A stretch of 64,000 nt of DNA from Ascaphus truei. Taxonomy: Eukaryota; Chordata; Amphibia; Anura; Ascaphidae. Location: NCBI GenBank assembly GCA_036426205.1, contig CM071568.1:38826960-38890959 (forward strand). Direction: 5' to 3'. The position numbers and the translations under genes are program-made. The notes beneath the pieces are model-generated. The model did no database searches. It was given only the letters and a program-made list of their open reading frames with translations, and was not told where the DNA came from. This document shows positions 12,046 through 22,875 of the stretch, piece by piece; the stretch's first letter is position 1; the number at the start of each line of letters is the position of its first letter.

Positions 12046-12272
12046 TGGCATAAAACTGACCTCCTGCCCTCAGTCAACACTTCAGCCCTGGAGCAAAAAC
12101 CTTTCCACAAGCCGTTGTTTATCTTTTAACACTATGATATAAAGGATTTAGGTATCAGGTAATGAGTACCCGCTGGTGCACGAGGCACCCAGCCATTCCT
12201 CACTTGTTTAGTCTTAAGGGAGAACCTTTTTTTTTTTTGCTGGGTGAGCCCTGTCACTCAACACAGCTCATA

Positions 12273-12420
12273 CATATTGGATGTAGTTCTGGACTTTTTT
12301 TTTGTTGTTTATATTTAGCCACGCCCAGTAACACTCCTTTTGACATTTATATACATATATATATATATTATGTGGTAATTTTTGGGGTTCCACAGAGCTC
12401 GTGGGGTATCTGTGTGTTAA
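12273..12420 (+). repeat. Dispersed repeat, copy 2 right part
   Basis: Continues the copy interrupted at 7828: 'catattggatgtagttctgg', 'tagccacgcccagtaacact', an AT tract, then 'gtggggtatctgtgtgtt'. It ends at the same point as copy 1. Confidence 0.8.
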
Positions 12421-12534
12421 TTAACTGTGTCCAGATGGTGTCAGCTGTTTTTGAGGTCAGTAGCCCCTCCCCCCAGGGTTTAAGCTCACCTCCCCACTCT
12501 CCAAATTAAAAAAAAAATCATGCAGCTGGTTGGG

Positions 12535-12765
12535 ACAGATCCAATGTGATCATTCTTCCTCTAATTATAGAGGTAACTAAGAATTTACCAGTTAGTGTTA
12601 GGACCTGCGATATTTGGTCATGCCTTGATGTGGCTCGCAGGCTTAAAATGCTTTGGTCAAAGGGTTTAACTAAATTACCCTTTTTCAAGAGATATATAGT
12701 TATTTCATTGTTTATTTTTGTCATATTGGATGTAGCTCTTGGCGTCTTTGGTTTTTGTAATATAA
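12535..12765 (+). repeat. Dispersed repeat, copy 3
   Basis: Covers the first half of copy 1, from 'cagatccaatgtgatcattc' to 'catattggatgtagctcttg'. It contains a 78-codon open frame without a recognised domain. Together with copy 1 it makes an inverted pair bracketing the CR1/LINE block. Confidence 0.75.
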
Positions 12766-12780
12766 GGCAGCTGAAAAAAT

Positions 12781-13646
12781 GATTCTACTAATCACACGGA
12801 GGTAATTCTTCCACTGGTCCTAACAGGTTAATTAAGATTACTATCATTTCTGAGGTGCCAACAACATATTTCTCAGGCACTTAATCTAAAACAATTGACA
12901 TGCCTTGATTTTTGCTTTATTAAAATACTGAATCCATTTTTAAATATATTTTTCTCCTGCTCTTTCCCCAGTGTCGAACCCCTAAGAAACTAATCCTATG
13001 AATTAAAAAGGGTGTAACGAGCACACCATCCAGATACCTTCTGTTACTATTTTCCTCTTTTTAAATAACAAAATGGAAGCAAAGGTGATTCTCATTAGTG
13101 ACAGACGTTGGTGGTAATCCTGTGAGAATATTTGTCCTTGGCATTTCCTGACCAACTTTAAATGCTCAGCTGTTGATACCTGCTATGGCCAGGAGATTTA
13201 AGAAAATGTCAAAATAATACAAACCTCAGCAGCTGGGCGATAACAAGTGTTTGTCTCAATTTTTATTCATCTGTCTGCAGATCCTAATTTTGGGGTCTAA
13301 AATGTCTGAAATGGTTAAAGATTGAGTGCTTCCTCATGCAGGATTCAACTGAATTTTTTTTGCAGTAATGCAATGTTTTATAAATCTGTTATATAAAGTT
13401 CAATAACATTGACATTTTGATCCAATTCACATTTTCTTCTGCTACTTCATTCAATATATCTACAGTACCATTCAAATGGTCCCCAAATTATGCAAAAGTA
13501 TGTATTTATAGTGTACCAAAATATGCAGAATTCATCCTAATCCAATTTGCGGTTTGAAAATGAAGGTTTAATCAGGAGCAACTATCAACTCATAATCTTC
13601 TATAACACTGCGCTAACATAATGTCTAAAACACAAACATATTCAGT
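12781..13646. other. No gene recognised
   Basis: AT-rich DNA with no coding signal and no repeat recognised. Confidence 0.5.
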
Positions 13647-13651
13647 TACAG

Positions 13652-13997
13652 GTGCGCCGACGAGTATTCTAAAACTTGCCTTAAACTTGCCTCGGAAAAT
13701 CTGGGGCTATCACCAACAAGATCCAGGTACATGCTGGGTACATGCTGGGTACATGCTGCAAACATTCCAGTGACATTTCTGCAGAGACTAATGGCCCATC
13801 GGATTAACACAGCGGGGGTCCCTGGCAGTCCCATTCAGTTTGACCCCCTCTGTTAATCCGATGGGCCATTAGTCTGTATGCAGAAATGTCACTGAAATGT
13901 TGCAGCATGTACCCAGCATGTACCCAGGATGTACCCAGAGTGTAGCTGGGTCTTGTTGGTGATTGCCCCAGATTTGTTTTACAATACTCGTCGGCAC
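13652..13997. mobile_element. 346-bp foldback MITE with 5-bp duplication
   Basis: The two halves are inverted copies of each other around 13825. Ends read GTGC(GC)CGACGAGTATT on the left and the complement on the right. TACAG flanks both sides (13647-13651 and 13998-14002), a plausible 5-bp target duplication. Each arm contains three tandem 'gtacatgctgg'-type decamers and a block with 'taatggcccatcggattaac'. There is no transposase, so it is non-autonomous; the superfamily is not assigned. Confidence 0.85.
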
Positions 13998-14002
13998 TAC
14001 AG

Positions 14003-14671
14003 TACAATCAAATAGAAGAAATATTCCAATTTGTTAATACTCCAATATTATAGATCTAGTGGGTTTCGTTTTTAAACATTCATGTTATTTTGTACCACAT
14101 CAGTGCAATTTACCCCCGAGGTGCAATTTTTACACATCGATTTTTTTCATTCATAAAATTGCATTTGCATTAGAGGCACAATTTCGAAGTTGGCAGATGT
14201 CGTCAAAGTGAAGGAATATCATCAGATACTGTAGGAGTAAGTGAGTTTTCACCAACTACAGAGGTTTCCTATTAACTTCTTCATTAAATCCTGCAACAAT
14301 TTACTGTAGGAAGAGGTCAATTTGATGAAATGATGTGGAGGCTGCACATTTTATCTTTAACCCCTCCTTATTTCCCTAGATATATCAAAGTTTGGATTCT
14401 AGGGTGGGGGCCTGAGTTCACTTCCCCTGTGTGTAAAATAATCTACCAGCAAGGGATTAGACTGCCGGTCATAACCTAATATATTATTTAACTAAGCATA
14501 GGAAGCAAACAATAATTTTTTTTTAAAAGTTAATATTACACCAAGGTAATAATAATATTAGTGATAAATAGTTAGCACATAAATTGACCATAGAGAATTA
14601 TAAATGGGATGGGATTCAATGTATGGTAATAAAAGTCAGAACTCTAAATTTGGCCTTACTTATTCTATCTT
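14003..14671. other. No gene recognised
   Basis: AT-rich sequence without coding signal. The 5' end of the following L2 element lies in the last tens of bases and cannot be placed exactly. Confidence 0.5.
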
Positions 14672-15779
14672 TCAAGACCTCTCTGCCGCATTTGACACCG
14701 TGGACCACCCTCTTCTCCTTCACATTCTCCATACTCTTGGTATTCGTAACAAAGCTCTACCCTGGATCTCCTCTTACCTCTCCCATCTTACTTTCAGTGT
14801 CTCTTCTGCTAACACCTCCTCCTCCTCTATTGATCTCTCTGTGGGGGTACCCCAGGGCTCTTTCTTGGGACCTCTTCTCTTTTCTCTGTACACACTCTCT
14901 CTAGGGGACCTAATAACATCTCTTGGGGTTAAATATCACCTCTATGCTGACGACACACAAATTTACTTTTCAACACCCGACCTTACACCTGCTGTACAAA
15001 CCAAAGTTTCTGAAAGTCTCTCTGCTATATCATCCTGGATGGCCCTCCGCCGCCTTAAACTCAACATGGCAAAAACAGAGCTCCTCATACTTCCTCCCAA
15101 ACCTGGCCCTATTCCCTCCTTCCACATTACTGTTGGAACTACGATCATTCACCCAGTAGCCCAAGCACGCTGCTTAGGGGTCACACTCGACGCATCTCAC
15201 ACATTCTCCTCTCACATTCAGAACGTTTCTAAAACCTATCGCTTTTTCCTCCGCAATATCACTAAGATACGCCCGTTTCTCTGTTGCTCGACTGCTAAAA
15301 CTCTGACTCAGGCCCTCATTCTCTCCCGTCTTGATTACTGTAACCTCCTGCTGTCTGGCCTTCCTGCCTCTCACCTGTCTCCCCTACAATCTATCCTAAA
15401 CGCTGCTGCCAGAATCACTCTACTCTTTCCTAAATCTGTCTCCGCGTCTCCCCTCCTGAAATCTCTCTCCTGGCTTCCGATCAAATCCCACATCTCGCAC
15501 TCAATTCTCCTCCTCACTTTTAAAGCTTTACACTCTTCTGCTCCTCCTTACATCTCAGCCCTAATTTGTCGTTATACACCATCCCGACACTTGCGTTCCT
15601 CTCAAGGATGTCTTCTTTCTACCCCCTTTGTATCTAAAGCCCTCTCCCGCCTTAAACCTTTCTCACTTACTGCCCCGCACCTCTGGAATGCCCTTCCCCT
15701 CAATACCCGACTAGCACCCTCTCTATCCACCTTTAAGACCCACCTTAAGACACACTTGCTTAAAGAAGCATATGAATAG
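14672..15779 (+). pseudogene. L2 reverse transcriptase, C-terminal two thirds
   Basis: An uninterrupted frame of about 370 codons starts at RT motif A ('[11 protein letters not shown]', 14676-14708) and ends at a stop at 15777-15779. Other motifs are '[13 protein letters not shown]' near 14844-14883 and the catalytic YADD at 14943-14954. A C-terminal part follows with '[16 protein letters not shown]', 'AARI' and a 'APHLWNALP' block, all typical of L2-group LINEs. The endonuclease and the N-terminal RT are missing through 5' truncation, so it cannot be functional despite having no stop. The ATG 68 bases upstream belongs to flanking DNA. It is not a host gene. Confidence 0.9.
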
Positions 15780-16008
15780 CACTGTGGATTATACTGGACA
15801 CATGATACATATAGCTTGGCCCCCTGCAGACGCACTTACCAGAACTCCCTCCTACTGTCTCTGTACGTTCTCCCTACCTACCAATTAGACTGTAAGCTCC
15901 TCGGGGCAGGGACTCCTCTTCCTTAATGTTACTTTTATTTCTGATGCCCTTATTCCCATGACCTGTTATTTATATTATCTATTATTTATATGATTACCAC
16001 GTGTATTA

Positions 16009-16417
16009 TTTATTATTTATTTATTTATAAAATATTTTACCAGGAAGTAATACATTGAGAGTTACCTCTCGTTTTCAAGTATGTCCTGGGCACAGAGTTA
16101 GGACAAATAATACATGGTTACAAATACAGTAACATAAATGAACAGGGTATACATTATATACAAGACATTGCATGCACAGTTAAAGAAAATATATATTATG
16201 GGCGAATGAAACAGTTACAGACCAGATTAAAATGTGAGACTGCCTTAGATTTGAAAGAACTTAAACTGGTGGTGGATGTGAGAGTCTCTGGTAGGTTGTT
16301 CCAGTTTTGGGGTGCATGGTAAGAGAAGGAGGAGCGGCCGGATACTTTGTTGAGCCTTGGGACCATGAACAGTCTTTTGGAGTCTGATCTCAGGTGATAA
16401 GTGCTGCATGTGGTAGG
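16009..16417 (-). mobile_element. Nested 409-bp copy of the 2A LINE's 3' end
   Basis: Matches the 3' end of the LINE at 7829 onward: a TTTA tail, 'ttaccaggaagtaatacatt', then C-terminal RT sequence. It lies inside the L2 3' UTR in opposite orientation. GTGTATTA occurs on both sides (16001-16008 and 16418-16425), an 8-bp target-site duplication. 5'-truncated. Identity to the larger copy is high but not perfect. Confidence 0.93.
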
Positions 16418-16490
16418 GTGTATTACTTCTGTGAAGCGCTATGTACATTAATGGCGATATATAAATAAGGACATACAATACAATACAAAA

Positions 16491-17439
16491 TTAAAGTTAC
16501 AGTATCATTCATAAATCAGATATAAGGCAAAAGATCATGAAGAATTCTTAGACAAACATGCAGGCAGGGTCTGCTAGGACAAAGCACAGGCTTTCCATGT
16601 CTGAAAAGCATATCCTTGGTACTGTACTTTATTAATAAGAACTGAGTTTGTGGTTAGTCACCCCTAAACAAAATATTTAAAATGATCACTGTAATTATGT
16701 TTAAATGCTTTTGGCGAGTATGCTGTGAAACTGAATCTGCAAGATTCTCACTCAGAAATGCAGTGAAACTTTGCAAATGTCTAACGTGAACCGTTTCACT
16801 GTGTGTTGAAAGCCTCTACATGCCTGCCACATCATGCACCATACTTACATTCCAAATTTAGTTATACATACAGATAGAATATTGTTCTTTTTTGTAATGT
16901 ATAACATAATGAACTGGAAGCCTTGCATATTCGCACACATGTTATGAGCTTGTCTGTTTTATACAAAGAAAAAAGAAAAGGAAAAAAAATGTCATTTTCA
17001 AATGTTAAAAGGCAAGTATATGGAAATTATGGTATTGTACATTTCAAATATTTATCTTTTTCAAATATTCCCAGATTGTACTTTGGTAAAACAATACATT
17101 GAAAATGAAAAGGTATTTGAAAGCAAAGCAACTATGTTGGTAAAACGTAATACATGCATAATTCTATTTAAAGGAATGTACATGTCAAGCGAGATAATGA
17201 TCACATTTTACACACATTTGGCACCAGGATGTGTTAATGGATTTATATCCTTTTTAGGGCGTGTTGTTTATAGAAAGATCACGTTTCATTGTTATTGGCC
17301 TGCATTCTCTAGTAAAAAAAAATAACTAATACTAACGACAAAGACAAACTTCTCAGGCTAAGTAAATTCACAAACTTGTGTGTAAGCCAAAATATATTGG
17401 AGGTGTTCTCAGTAAAACATTCAACTACTCAAACGCGTA
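16491..17439. other. No gene recognised
   Basis: AT-rich DNA. One 107-codon open frame (17002-17325) has no recognisable domain. Confidence 0.5.
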
Positions 17440-18400
17440 AAAGAGCTAGTCCCAGTAAAGAGATAACTGCAGATTGTATGTCATAACATTCTTCTATAAT
17501 AGTAGCAAAAATAAAGATATATCATAGATCATTGTGCCCATAGCAGTGTAGCATAATGTCAAAGAAAATGGAGACACAGAGCGCGCCGGAGATCATTAAT
17601 CAAATATATTCCAGTAAAAAGGACAAAGATATCCACACTTACAATTGAGGTAACATAGATGAGTAAAAAGTGACGATCGCAAAAGGTAGAGACCTGGATT
17701 CAGGTAAGTGTCCACTGCAGGGCTTCGAGTGATGGAGCAGGTGTCCTTGCTGCGTTAGGAAATCCTGGTTGGGTCTGTCTCAGGAACCAGACGTACAAGC
17801 ACCAAGTCCTGGCTGAGCAACCAACCAGATGTAGTAAGAGAAGAGGCGTGTAACGTGACCACTACGCGTTTCACACAGCTGTGCTTCAGGTAGTGACGTA
17901 CACACCTCCTTGTAGCTCTTAAATACCCCTTCAGGCCAATTGGAAAGAGCTAGGTAATGACCTCAAAGAATGTTGCTGTTATACACAAATCACCAAAAAC
18001 TGAAGGCATAGTGACCACACATAGACAGAGGGGGGAGGGGAAGTAATAGTGATGAAATTGAAATGGAAGAATTAATTTTTAATGTTATAATAAAGGAGAG
18101 GGTTAATTAATTAGTGTGTGAAATGGGTCAGTATCAAATATATAATGTTATATTACGAGGAGAAATATTTCCATAACATATACGGATAAAAAGGGGGAAT
18201 TGGGGGAAAATTAACCCATAAAGTCATGAGATGTATAATTAGATAAATGAAGGGGTGTCAAAACCTCCATATAGATGAATACATGAAAAACATATAATCA
18301 ACAAATATTAATAAATAAATCAATTAGCATGAATACGCACATTAAAAAGGGGCACGTTGTCATATTTGAGACAAAAAACACTTCCAATGTGAATTGAAAC
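17440..18400 (-). mobile_element. Penelope-type terminal (pLTR) remnant
   Basis: On the minus strand it contains 'ctgaag', a stem, and 'gaaacgcgtagtgg', the same arrangement as in the PLE arms at 25-31 kb and at 43.5 kb, embedded in a TE-like promoter region. No coding part is recognised. Assignment to a PLE terminal repeat rests on that shared motif only. Confidence 0.4.
17862..17894 (-). ncRNA. Hammerhead-like motif, degenerate
   Basis: On the minus strand: ACTAC (17890-17894), CTGAAG, a CACAG/CTGTG stem, T, GAAAC, GC, GTA, then GTGGT (stem I, pairs with ACTAC). The layout is that of a type I hammerhead with a one-base-pair stem III. The core base expected after CUGAAG (A9) is not in place, so self-cleavage is doubtful. 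Confidence 0.35.
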
Positions 18401-19892
18401 ATTGTTTGTTTTTTTAATGTGGAGCAAAGCTGGATGTTCTATTTGAGACAGCAGCAGATGTTTTATACGAGCTCAATGAAGACCAATAAATAAAGAGGCA
18501 CAAAACAGTGATGCCTGTTGGTGGCAATGTATGACATGGTTCTTGTGGCTCCCACTCATCGAGGGAAAATTGCTCACCGTTACCGTTACCATTACCAGTC
18601 GTAAAGATGAAAGTTTGTGAAATAGAAGTTGTCACTGATAAAATTGAAAAATGAAAGAAAACACGCCGGGTTTTTACCGCGAAAAGAGATTTCGACTTGC
18701 AAAGTTTTGCTGAGTTTTGCATCAAGCTTGAACTTTGGCAAAATATTCACCCATCTCTATTTATAGCCAGTTTGGTTGCAAGCTGTTCAATATCAAGCCA
18801 AGCAAAAGCATATTTGGATAGTGGGCGCATAGTAAAGTAGGAAGTTTTTGTTTTATTTTAGAGGATGAGAGAAAACACAAATTGGAGCACACCATCCATC
18901 TCTAAAAATGCTTTTATCGTGCATAACATTGTCAGCAAGAAGACAATAGAATTTTCTGTTACTTACTGTATGTCATGTTGTAGCTAAAAGTGTTGAATTG
19001 AATGGAATGTGCTAGCATGAAATGCAGTGATATGCAAGTTGTAAAACTTCTAACTCAATATCCTTGAGTTTAACTGCATATGAAATGTTAAGATAATCAT
19101 AGTGGTGTTATTTTTTTACCTGTAAAAATTCGAATCTTTTGTTCAATTGTATTAAAGTTTGTGATTCTAATGAATGACCTATACACAATATATAACTTTT
19201 TTTTTAAATATGACGCATTTTTATAAATCCAATCGTTATAATGAAATTCTATGGGACTTATTTATGAAGTCTGCTGAACCAAAAAACAGAACCAAATGTA
19301 TTAAAACAAAAAAAATCTCATTGCTTTTTTTGATAGATTTGGTGCATTTTGTTGCTCCAGTTCTCCTTGTTTTGTAGCTGGGAGGCTTTGATACAAAAAC
19401 CCTACACCACAGAAGCACCTACTGCAGAGGCCGAGGGGGGGTTTCTGGAATGAAAAGAAGACACACAGTAAGGAAAATGGTATCCAAGAAGAGGAGGCAT
19501 AGTAAGTATAGATATGTAAGCAGCCAGTGAGGGAAAGATGCCTAGCCAGAGGTACAGCTCCTGGGAATTCTAAGAATTGTTAAGGGAATCATTTTCCATC
19601 TCTATTCATCGTGTCTCTCAACGCCCCACTCCATGTCTCCTCACTAGAGATGGGCATGCCTATCAAAATCTGATCTGTGGATTTTCCCAGGTTTTTTTTT
19701 TTAGAACTAATCTTAACCGTACACAAAAATCTGTCTGCGGGTTGGGTACGAAAAAACCTGAGTGGATTTTAAGAATCCATCATTCGATCCAATTTTTTAA
19801 GAATCCCAACTCAGATTAAATCTGGAATCTGGGTTCAGATTCTTAAAAATCCGAAGTTGGATTTGATGTGGTGTCGTCGTCGTCGTAATTTC
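18401..19892. other. No gene; 'agagatgggc'-type repeat ends
   Basis: No coding region. 'agagatggg' blocks occur on the minus strand near 18750-18757 and on the plus strand at 19645-19654, each followed by AT-rich sequence. Such blocks often mark ends of hAT-type repeats in vertebrates, but these two point away from each other and are not one element. A (GTC)n run lies at 19874-19885. Confidence 0.35.
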
Positions 19893-20110
19893 CAGTTTTG
19901 TATATACCCTCAAACCTCCCTCCAAATAAATTAGGGAGAGATGCCTGTGCTCAAAAAGGAGCACACCCGAGGTACCCTGGGAGATATGCTAATTGATATG
20001 CAATGTATATTTAAATGAGTCACATGCCACACTTCCTAAAAGGCTGTCGAAAAGAACTACACTGAGTTGACAAGCCTAAGGCTTTAGGTGACTAGAATGG
20101 TGTGTTGGTG

Positions 20111-20176
20111 TCAGACCCAACAGGATTAGAACCCACAGCATCTACAACTCTAGGCATCAGCTCTAGCAGTGTGACC
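20111..20176 (-). other. tRNA-like segment in left inverted arm
   Basis: On the minus strand: 'cacactgctagagctgatgc', a spacer, then 'gggttctaatcctg', a near match to the pol III B box GGTTCGANTCC. It mirrors 20858-20930. It resembles the head of a tRNA-derived SINE, not a working tRNA: no cloverleaf closes cleanly. Confidence 0.35.
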
Positions 20177-20857
20177 TAAACCAGCTGATGGAACAGGCTA
20201 ACACCCCTGTCAGTGTCTTTTACTATATCTCCAAGGGATATCTATTCTGTTGAACTTTATTAAGGATTGTAACTTTGAAAGGACTTCAAGCACAATGTAA
20301 TATCTGTACTGAGGGCTATGAGTTACTGAGGCCAGGTGAGAACAAATAAAAGAAAAGATTTGGCACAAAAAGTCTGCACGACATTAAAAGTAACTGATAT
20401 CTGTCTTAGAATAATCAATATAGAATCCATAGTTTGAACGCAGCTCTGAATAGTCAGACTTTCCAATGGTCTGTAGTAAAATTAAATTAAACACAGGTTT
20501 TTGGAAGCACAAGTAAGAACACGGTGAAGCACGGCAAATAAAGCAGATGCGGAAAGAAAGTAATATAACAGAGTGACCTGGTGACTTTAGTTAGTACTTC
20601 TAATCTTATAAAGAGTAAATACAGTGAGCCATATTTACTAAGCAGTGTTCTGCCATAAGGCACTTTAGGTGCTGGAATACATTACAGCCTATTCAAATAA
20701 AGGGGCTGTAAGATGTCTTCCCATGCCAGAAGGTGTCTTATAGCAGAAAACTGCAAATTATCCCAGAAAAGGGTAACGTGCTTTGTACAGGGATGAGCAC
20801 TCAGTGAGAAGTACAGCTCAAAGTCTGCTGTGACTGTAATGCTAGCCATCAGCAGAT

Positions 20858-20930
20858 TCAGCTCACACTGCTAGAGCTGCTGCCCTGAATAACAGAGGTT
20901 GTTGGTTCTAATCCTGTTGGGTCTGACACC
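20858..20930 (+). other. tRNA-like segment in right inverted arm
   Basis: 'agctcacactgctagagctg' resembles a tRNA D-arm/A box (AGCTCAGT..GTAGAGC), and 'ggttctaatcc' matches 10 of 11 B-box positions about 35 bases later. It could be a pol III promoter of SINE origin. Confidence 0.35.
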
Positions 20931-21131
20931 AGTATACCATTCCAGTCATAAGATGCCATAGGCTTGTCAGCTCAGTATAGTTCTTATGGACAGCCTTTTA
21001 GGAAGTGTGGCATGTGACTCATTTAAATATACTTTGCATATCTCGCGGGTACCTCAGGTGTGCTCCTTTTTCAAAACAGGCATTTTTACCTAATTTATTT
21101 GGAGAGGTTTGAGACGATATATATACAACTG

Positions 21132-21739
21132 TAGATACTAAATTGGAACTCCTCCCCATAATTACAGAAGGACTGGTCTTTTAGAAGGATTACTGCTTTA
21201 ATTAAAAAAACAAGTGGACTAGGCTACTTACAAATGTAGTGGCCATAATTTTACGAAATTACGCAGTTTAAACCTTGGAATACCCATGTGATGGCGCGGG
21301 ATTACTTCCAACCGTACCGCCTTACGACGCGAGTGCAGGCAAGTGCAGAAAATGGCATTTTAGGCTTATAAACACCTGAAATTGACACAGTTGCACAGTA
21401 CTGTACACATTACAATTCACTAATTTCATTGCATATAATTGCACACAATCCCTAAAATTCAAACAAAGCTACCACGATAAACGCGCGTGCCTGGGGCGAT
21501 TGGCCGTGTTCATACCGCGTGGAGTACAGCAGCGTACACGAAAATGGCGCCGTGATGCATTAAAATAACGGCCGCTGCATCTGTATGAAGTTTCTTAGTT
21601 CACTCGAAATCCATATCTGGATTATGAGTGCTTTTTAATTTTTCTGTCGATCATTAAAGGATTTTTTCATTAAATACCTTGCTGTAGCCCCGATTCTGCC
21701 TTGTACATTGCACGGCTGTGCTCCATTCTTCCTTCTCCT
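21132..21739. other. No gene recognised; CpG-containing
   Basis: Contains a locally CpG-rich part (21280-21560, including 'aacgcgcgtgcctggggcga') without an open frame or recognised repeat. Confidence 0.45.
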
Positions 21740-22440
21740 CCTGGGATCATCATATCTGGATTATGTTGCAAAGCAGTATCAAAGGCTGCAGAGAGGTCAA
21801 GTAATAGTAAAGGTATAACTGTTACATGCTTCATGGAGATGGCAAATGTACCAGAGTAGAGGGGGGAGTTGAAAATATGTGTAAGTGCAGGGATTATAGT
21901 AGGAGTGTGAGTGAGTATACAAGAGGTTAAAAAAACTCTCTCATTTTAACAGACCAAAAGAACCACACCCTAGCTGGTAGGTCTGCTAGATGATTAGAAA
22001 GGGGAGGTTTAAAAGGCAGACAGCAGATTTCTTCTAGGCTGTTGTTTGGCTCTCAATCTGTAAGGAAACAGGTGGTAGAGAACCTGGCTGATGGAAGAGC
22101 CTGAACTCCCTTTTGTGTACATGGGATAAAGGACTACTGTGTTTGTTGCAGACTTATGCCATTTACTTTCATTGTTTTATTCTCTGTGCAACTACAACCT
22201 GCTTCCCTGGTAAGGGAAATTAAAGACTTTTCATTGCAAGAAAGCGGTGTGTAAGCTCTTTTTTGACCATATCGACAAGGCCGCTCTGTCACAAGGAGCA
22301 AGAGATTTGAGGAGATGGGAGGGAATGGTGTCAAGGGGGCAGCTGGTAGAGGGAAGTTAGGAAGAGGTGCAGAATGTGAGGAGCATACAGAGGAGATTTC
22401 TTGGCGAATAGAATTCACCTTAGTCTTGAAGACTCAGGAC
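21740..22440 (-). pseudogene. L2-type LINE fragment, split by an insertion
   Basis: On the minus strand, 21840-21910 translates to 'IIPALTHIFNSPLYSG' and 'KHVTVIP', the N-terminal RT block of L2-group LINEs. It is followed at about 21770-21815 by '[12 protein letters not shown]', RT motif A. The part between these motifs is deleted. Minus-strand 22300-22418 ('PLPNFPLPAAPLTPFPP') is the linker before the RT in such elements. About 375 bp of unrelated DNA (21925-22299) separates the two parts. Dead fragment. Confidence 0.7.
21925..22299 (+). mobile_element. LTR-like insertion in the L2 fragment
   Basis: Interrupts the L2 fragment and ends GTCACA. It holds a TATA-like 'gtttaaaagg' near 22008 and an ATTAAA near 22219, in LTR order. 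No TG start is seen at the left end, and the flanking AAGAG/AAGGAG is only an approximate duplication. Classification is weak. Confidence 0.3.
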
Positions 22441-22733
22441 GACCTGAGCAACCACTCCTTCAATAATCACATCCAGTGATAACCCCAACAACATAGAACA
22501 AAGTCAATGAATAAATAAATAATTGCCTCAATGGCCATAAGCTACTCACTTCACCCAACCTGGGAGAAAATATTCCGACCTCCGTGAGCGTGCAATCTCC
22601 ACAATGCAATAGAAGATAGAGGACCTGAAGAACTTGAACATGGAAAGCACTGCTCCAATAGCAAAAAACGGGGATCAAGATAGGAAAAGTTGAAGACAGG
22701 TAATTTATTCACAAACCGGAACCACTAGCAACA

Positions 22734-22875
22734 TTGAGTTGCACAAAGGTAGTCAGTCCTCTGACAGATTCCCTGCACAGGGCGCTTTTTGAAAGAGTCT
22801 TTTTAAAAATTACACAGGTGCTAGATAAACATTGGCATATCTTACAAAAAGACGAATGGCTAAAAAACAATTATT
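22734..22875 (+). pseudogene. Short Penelope-type RT/linker remnant
   Basis: The frame contains 'VLDKHWHILQKDEWL', resembling the 'ILKQHWHILLEASDL' block just after the RT in the PLE at 27.2 kb. Only about 25 residues match; nothing further upstream or downstream does. Confidence 0.35.

Larger units (their letters stand above)
7829..12272 (-). mobile_element. Full-length 4.44-kb LINE with 2A motif and 5' monomers
   Basis: A non-LTR retrotransposon on the minus strand. The 3' end is a short (TTTA)n tail at 7829-7855. Going upstream there are a C-terminal reverse-transcriptase part, RT core, APE endonuclease, a 2A peptide motif and a 5' region with a 67-bp tandem array. CATATT flanks both ends (7823-7828 and 12273-12278), and the interrupted repeat resumes in phase on either side, which defines the element's ends directly. 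The RT motifs place it in the L2/CR1/Rex1 group; I cannot assign a named family. Coding is broken by a few stops and frameshifts, so it is inactive but not ancient. A 409-bp relative sits at 16009-16417. Confidence 0.87.
14672..16490 (+). mobile_element. 5'-truncated L2 LINE
   Basis: Begins inside the reverse-transcriptase domain and runs to an L2-style tail: 'agactgtaagctcctcgggg', then (after a nested insertion) 'gcgctatgtacattaatggc' and an (ACAAT)n-like end. 5' truncation is usual for target-primed LINE insertions. The open coding frame suggests a fairly recent copy. Interrupted at 16009-16417. Confidence 0.85.
19893..21131. mobile_element. 1.24-kb element with ~290-bp inverted repeats
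   Basis: The left end reads CAGTTTTGTATATACC and the right end is its near-complement ending ATATATACAACTG. Inverted arms extend about 290 bp (roughly 19893-20205 and 20835-21131), sharing 'ctaatttatttgga', 'gtgtgctcctttt', 'gtggcatgtgactcatttaa' and a tRNA-like segment. The ~630-bp centre shows no transposase and no long frame. No clear target duplication is seen. Either a non-autonomous DNA transposon or two opposed SINE copies. Confidence 0.7.

Noticed and set aside
14604..15779. 391-codon open frame as a host protein-coding gene
   Set aside because: It reads as an L2 reverse transcriptase from motif A onward ([20 protein letters not shown]) followed by an L2-type 3' UTR; the ATG is flanking DNA.
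18600..19655. One hAT element bounded by the two 'agagatggg' words
   Set aside because: The two words point outward in opposite directions, so they cannot be the two ends of a single element.
20858..20930. Functional tRNA gene
   Set aside because: Only A- and B-box-like words; no closing acceptor stem or clean cloverleaf, and it lies in a repeat arm.
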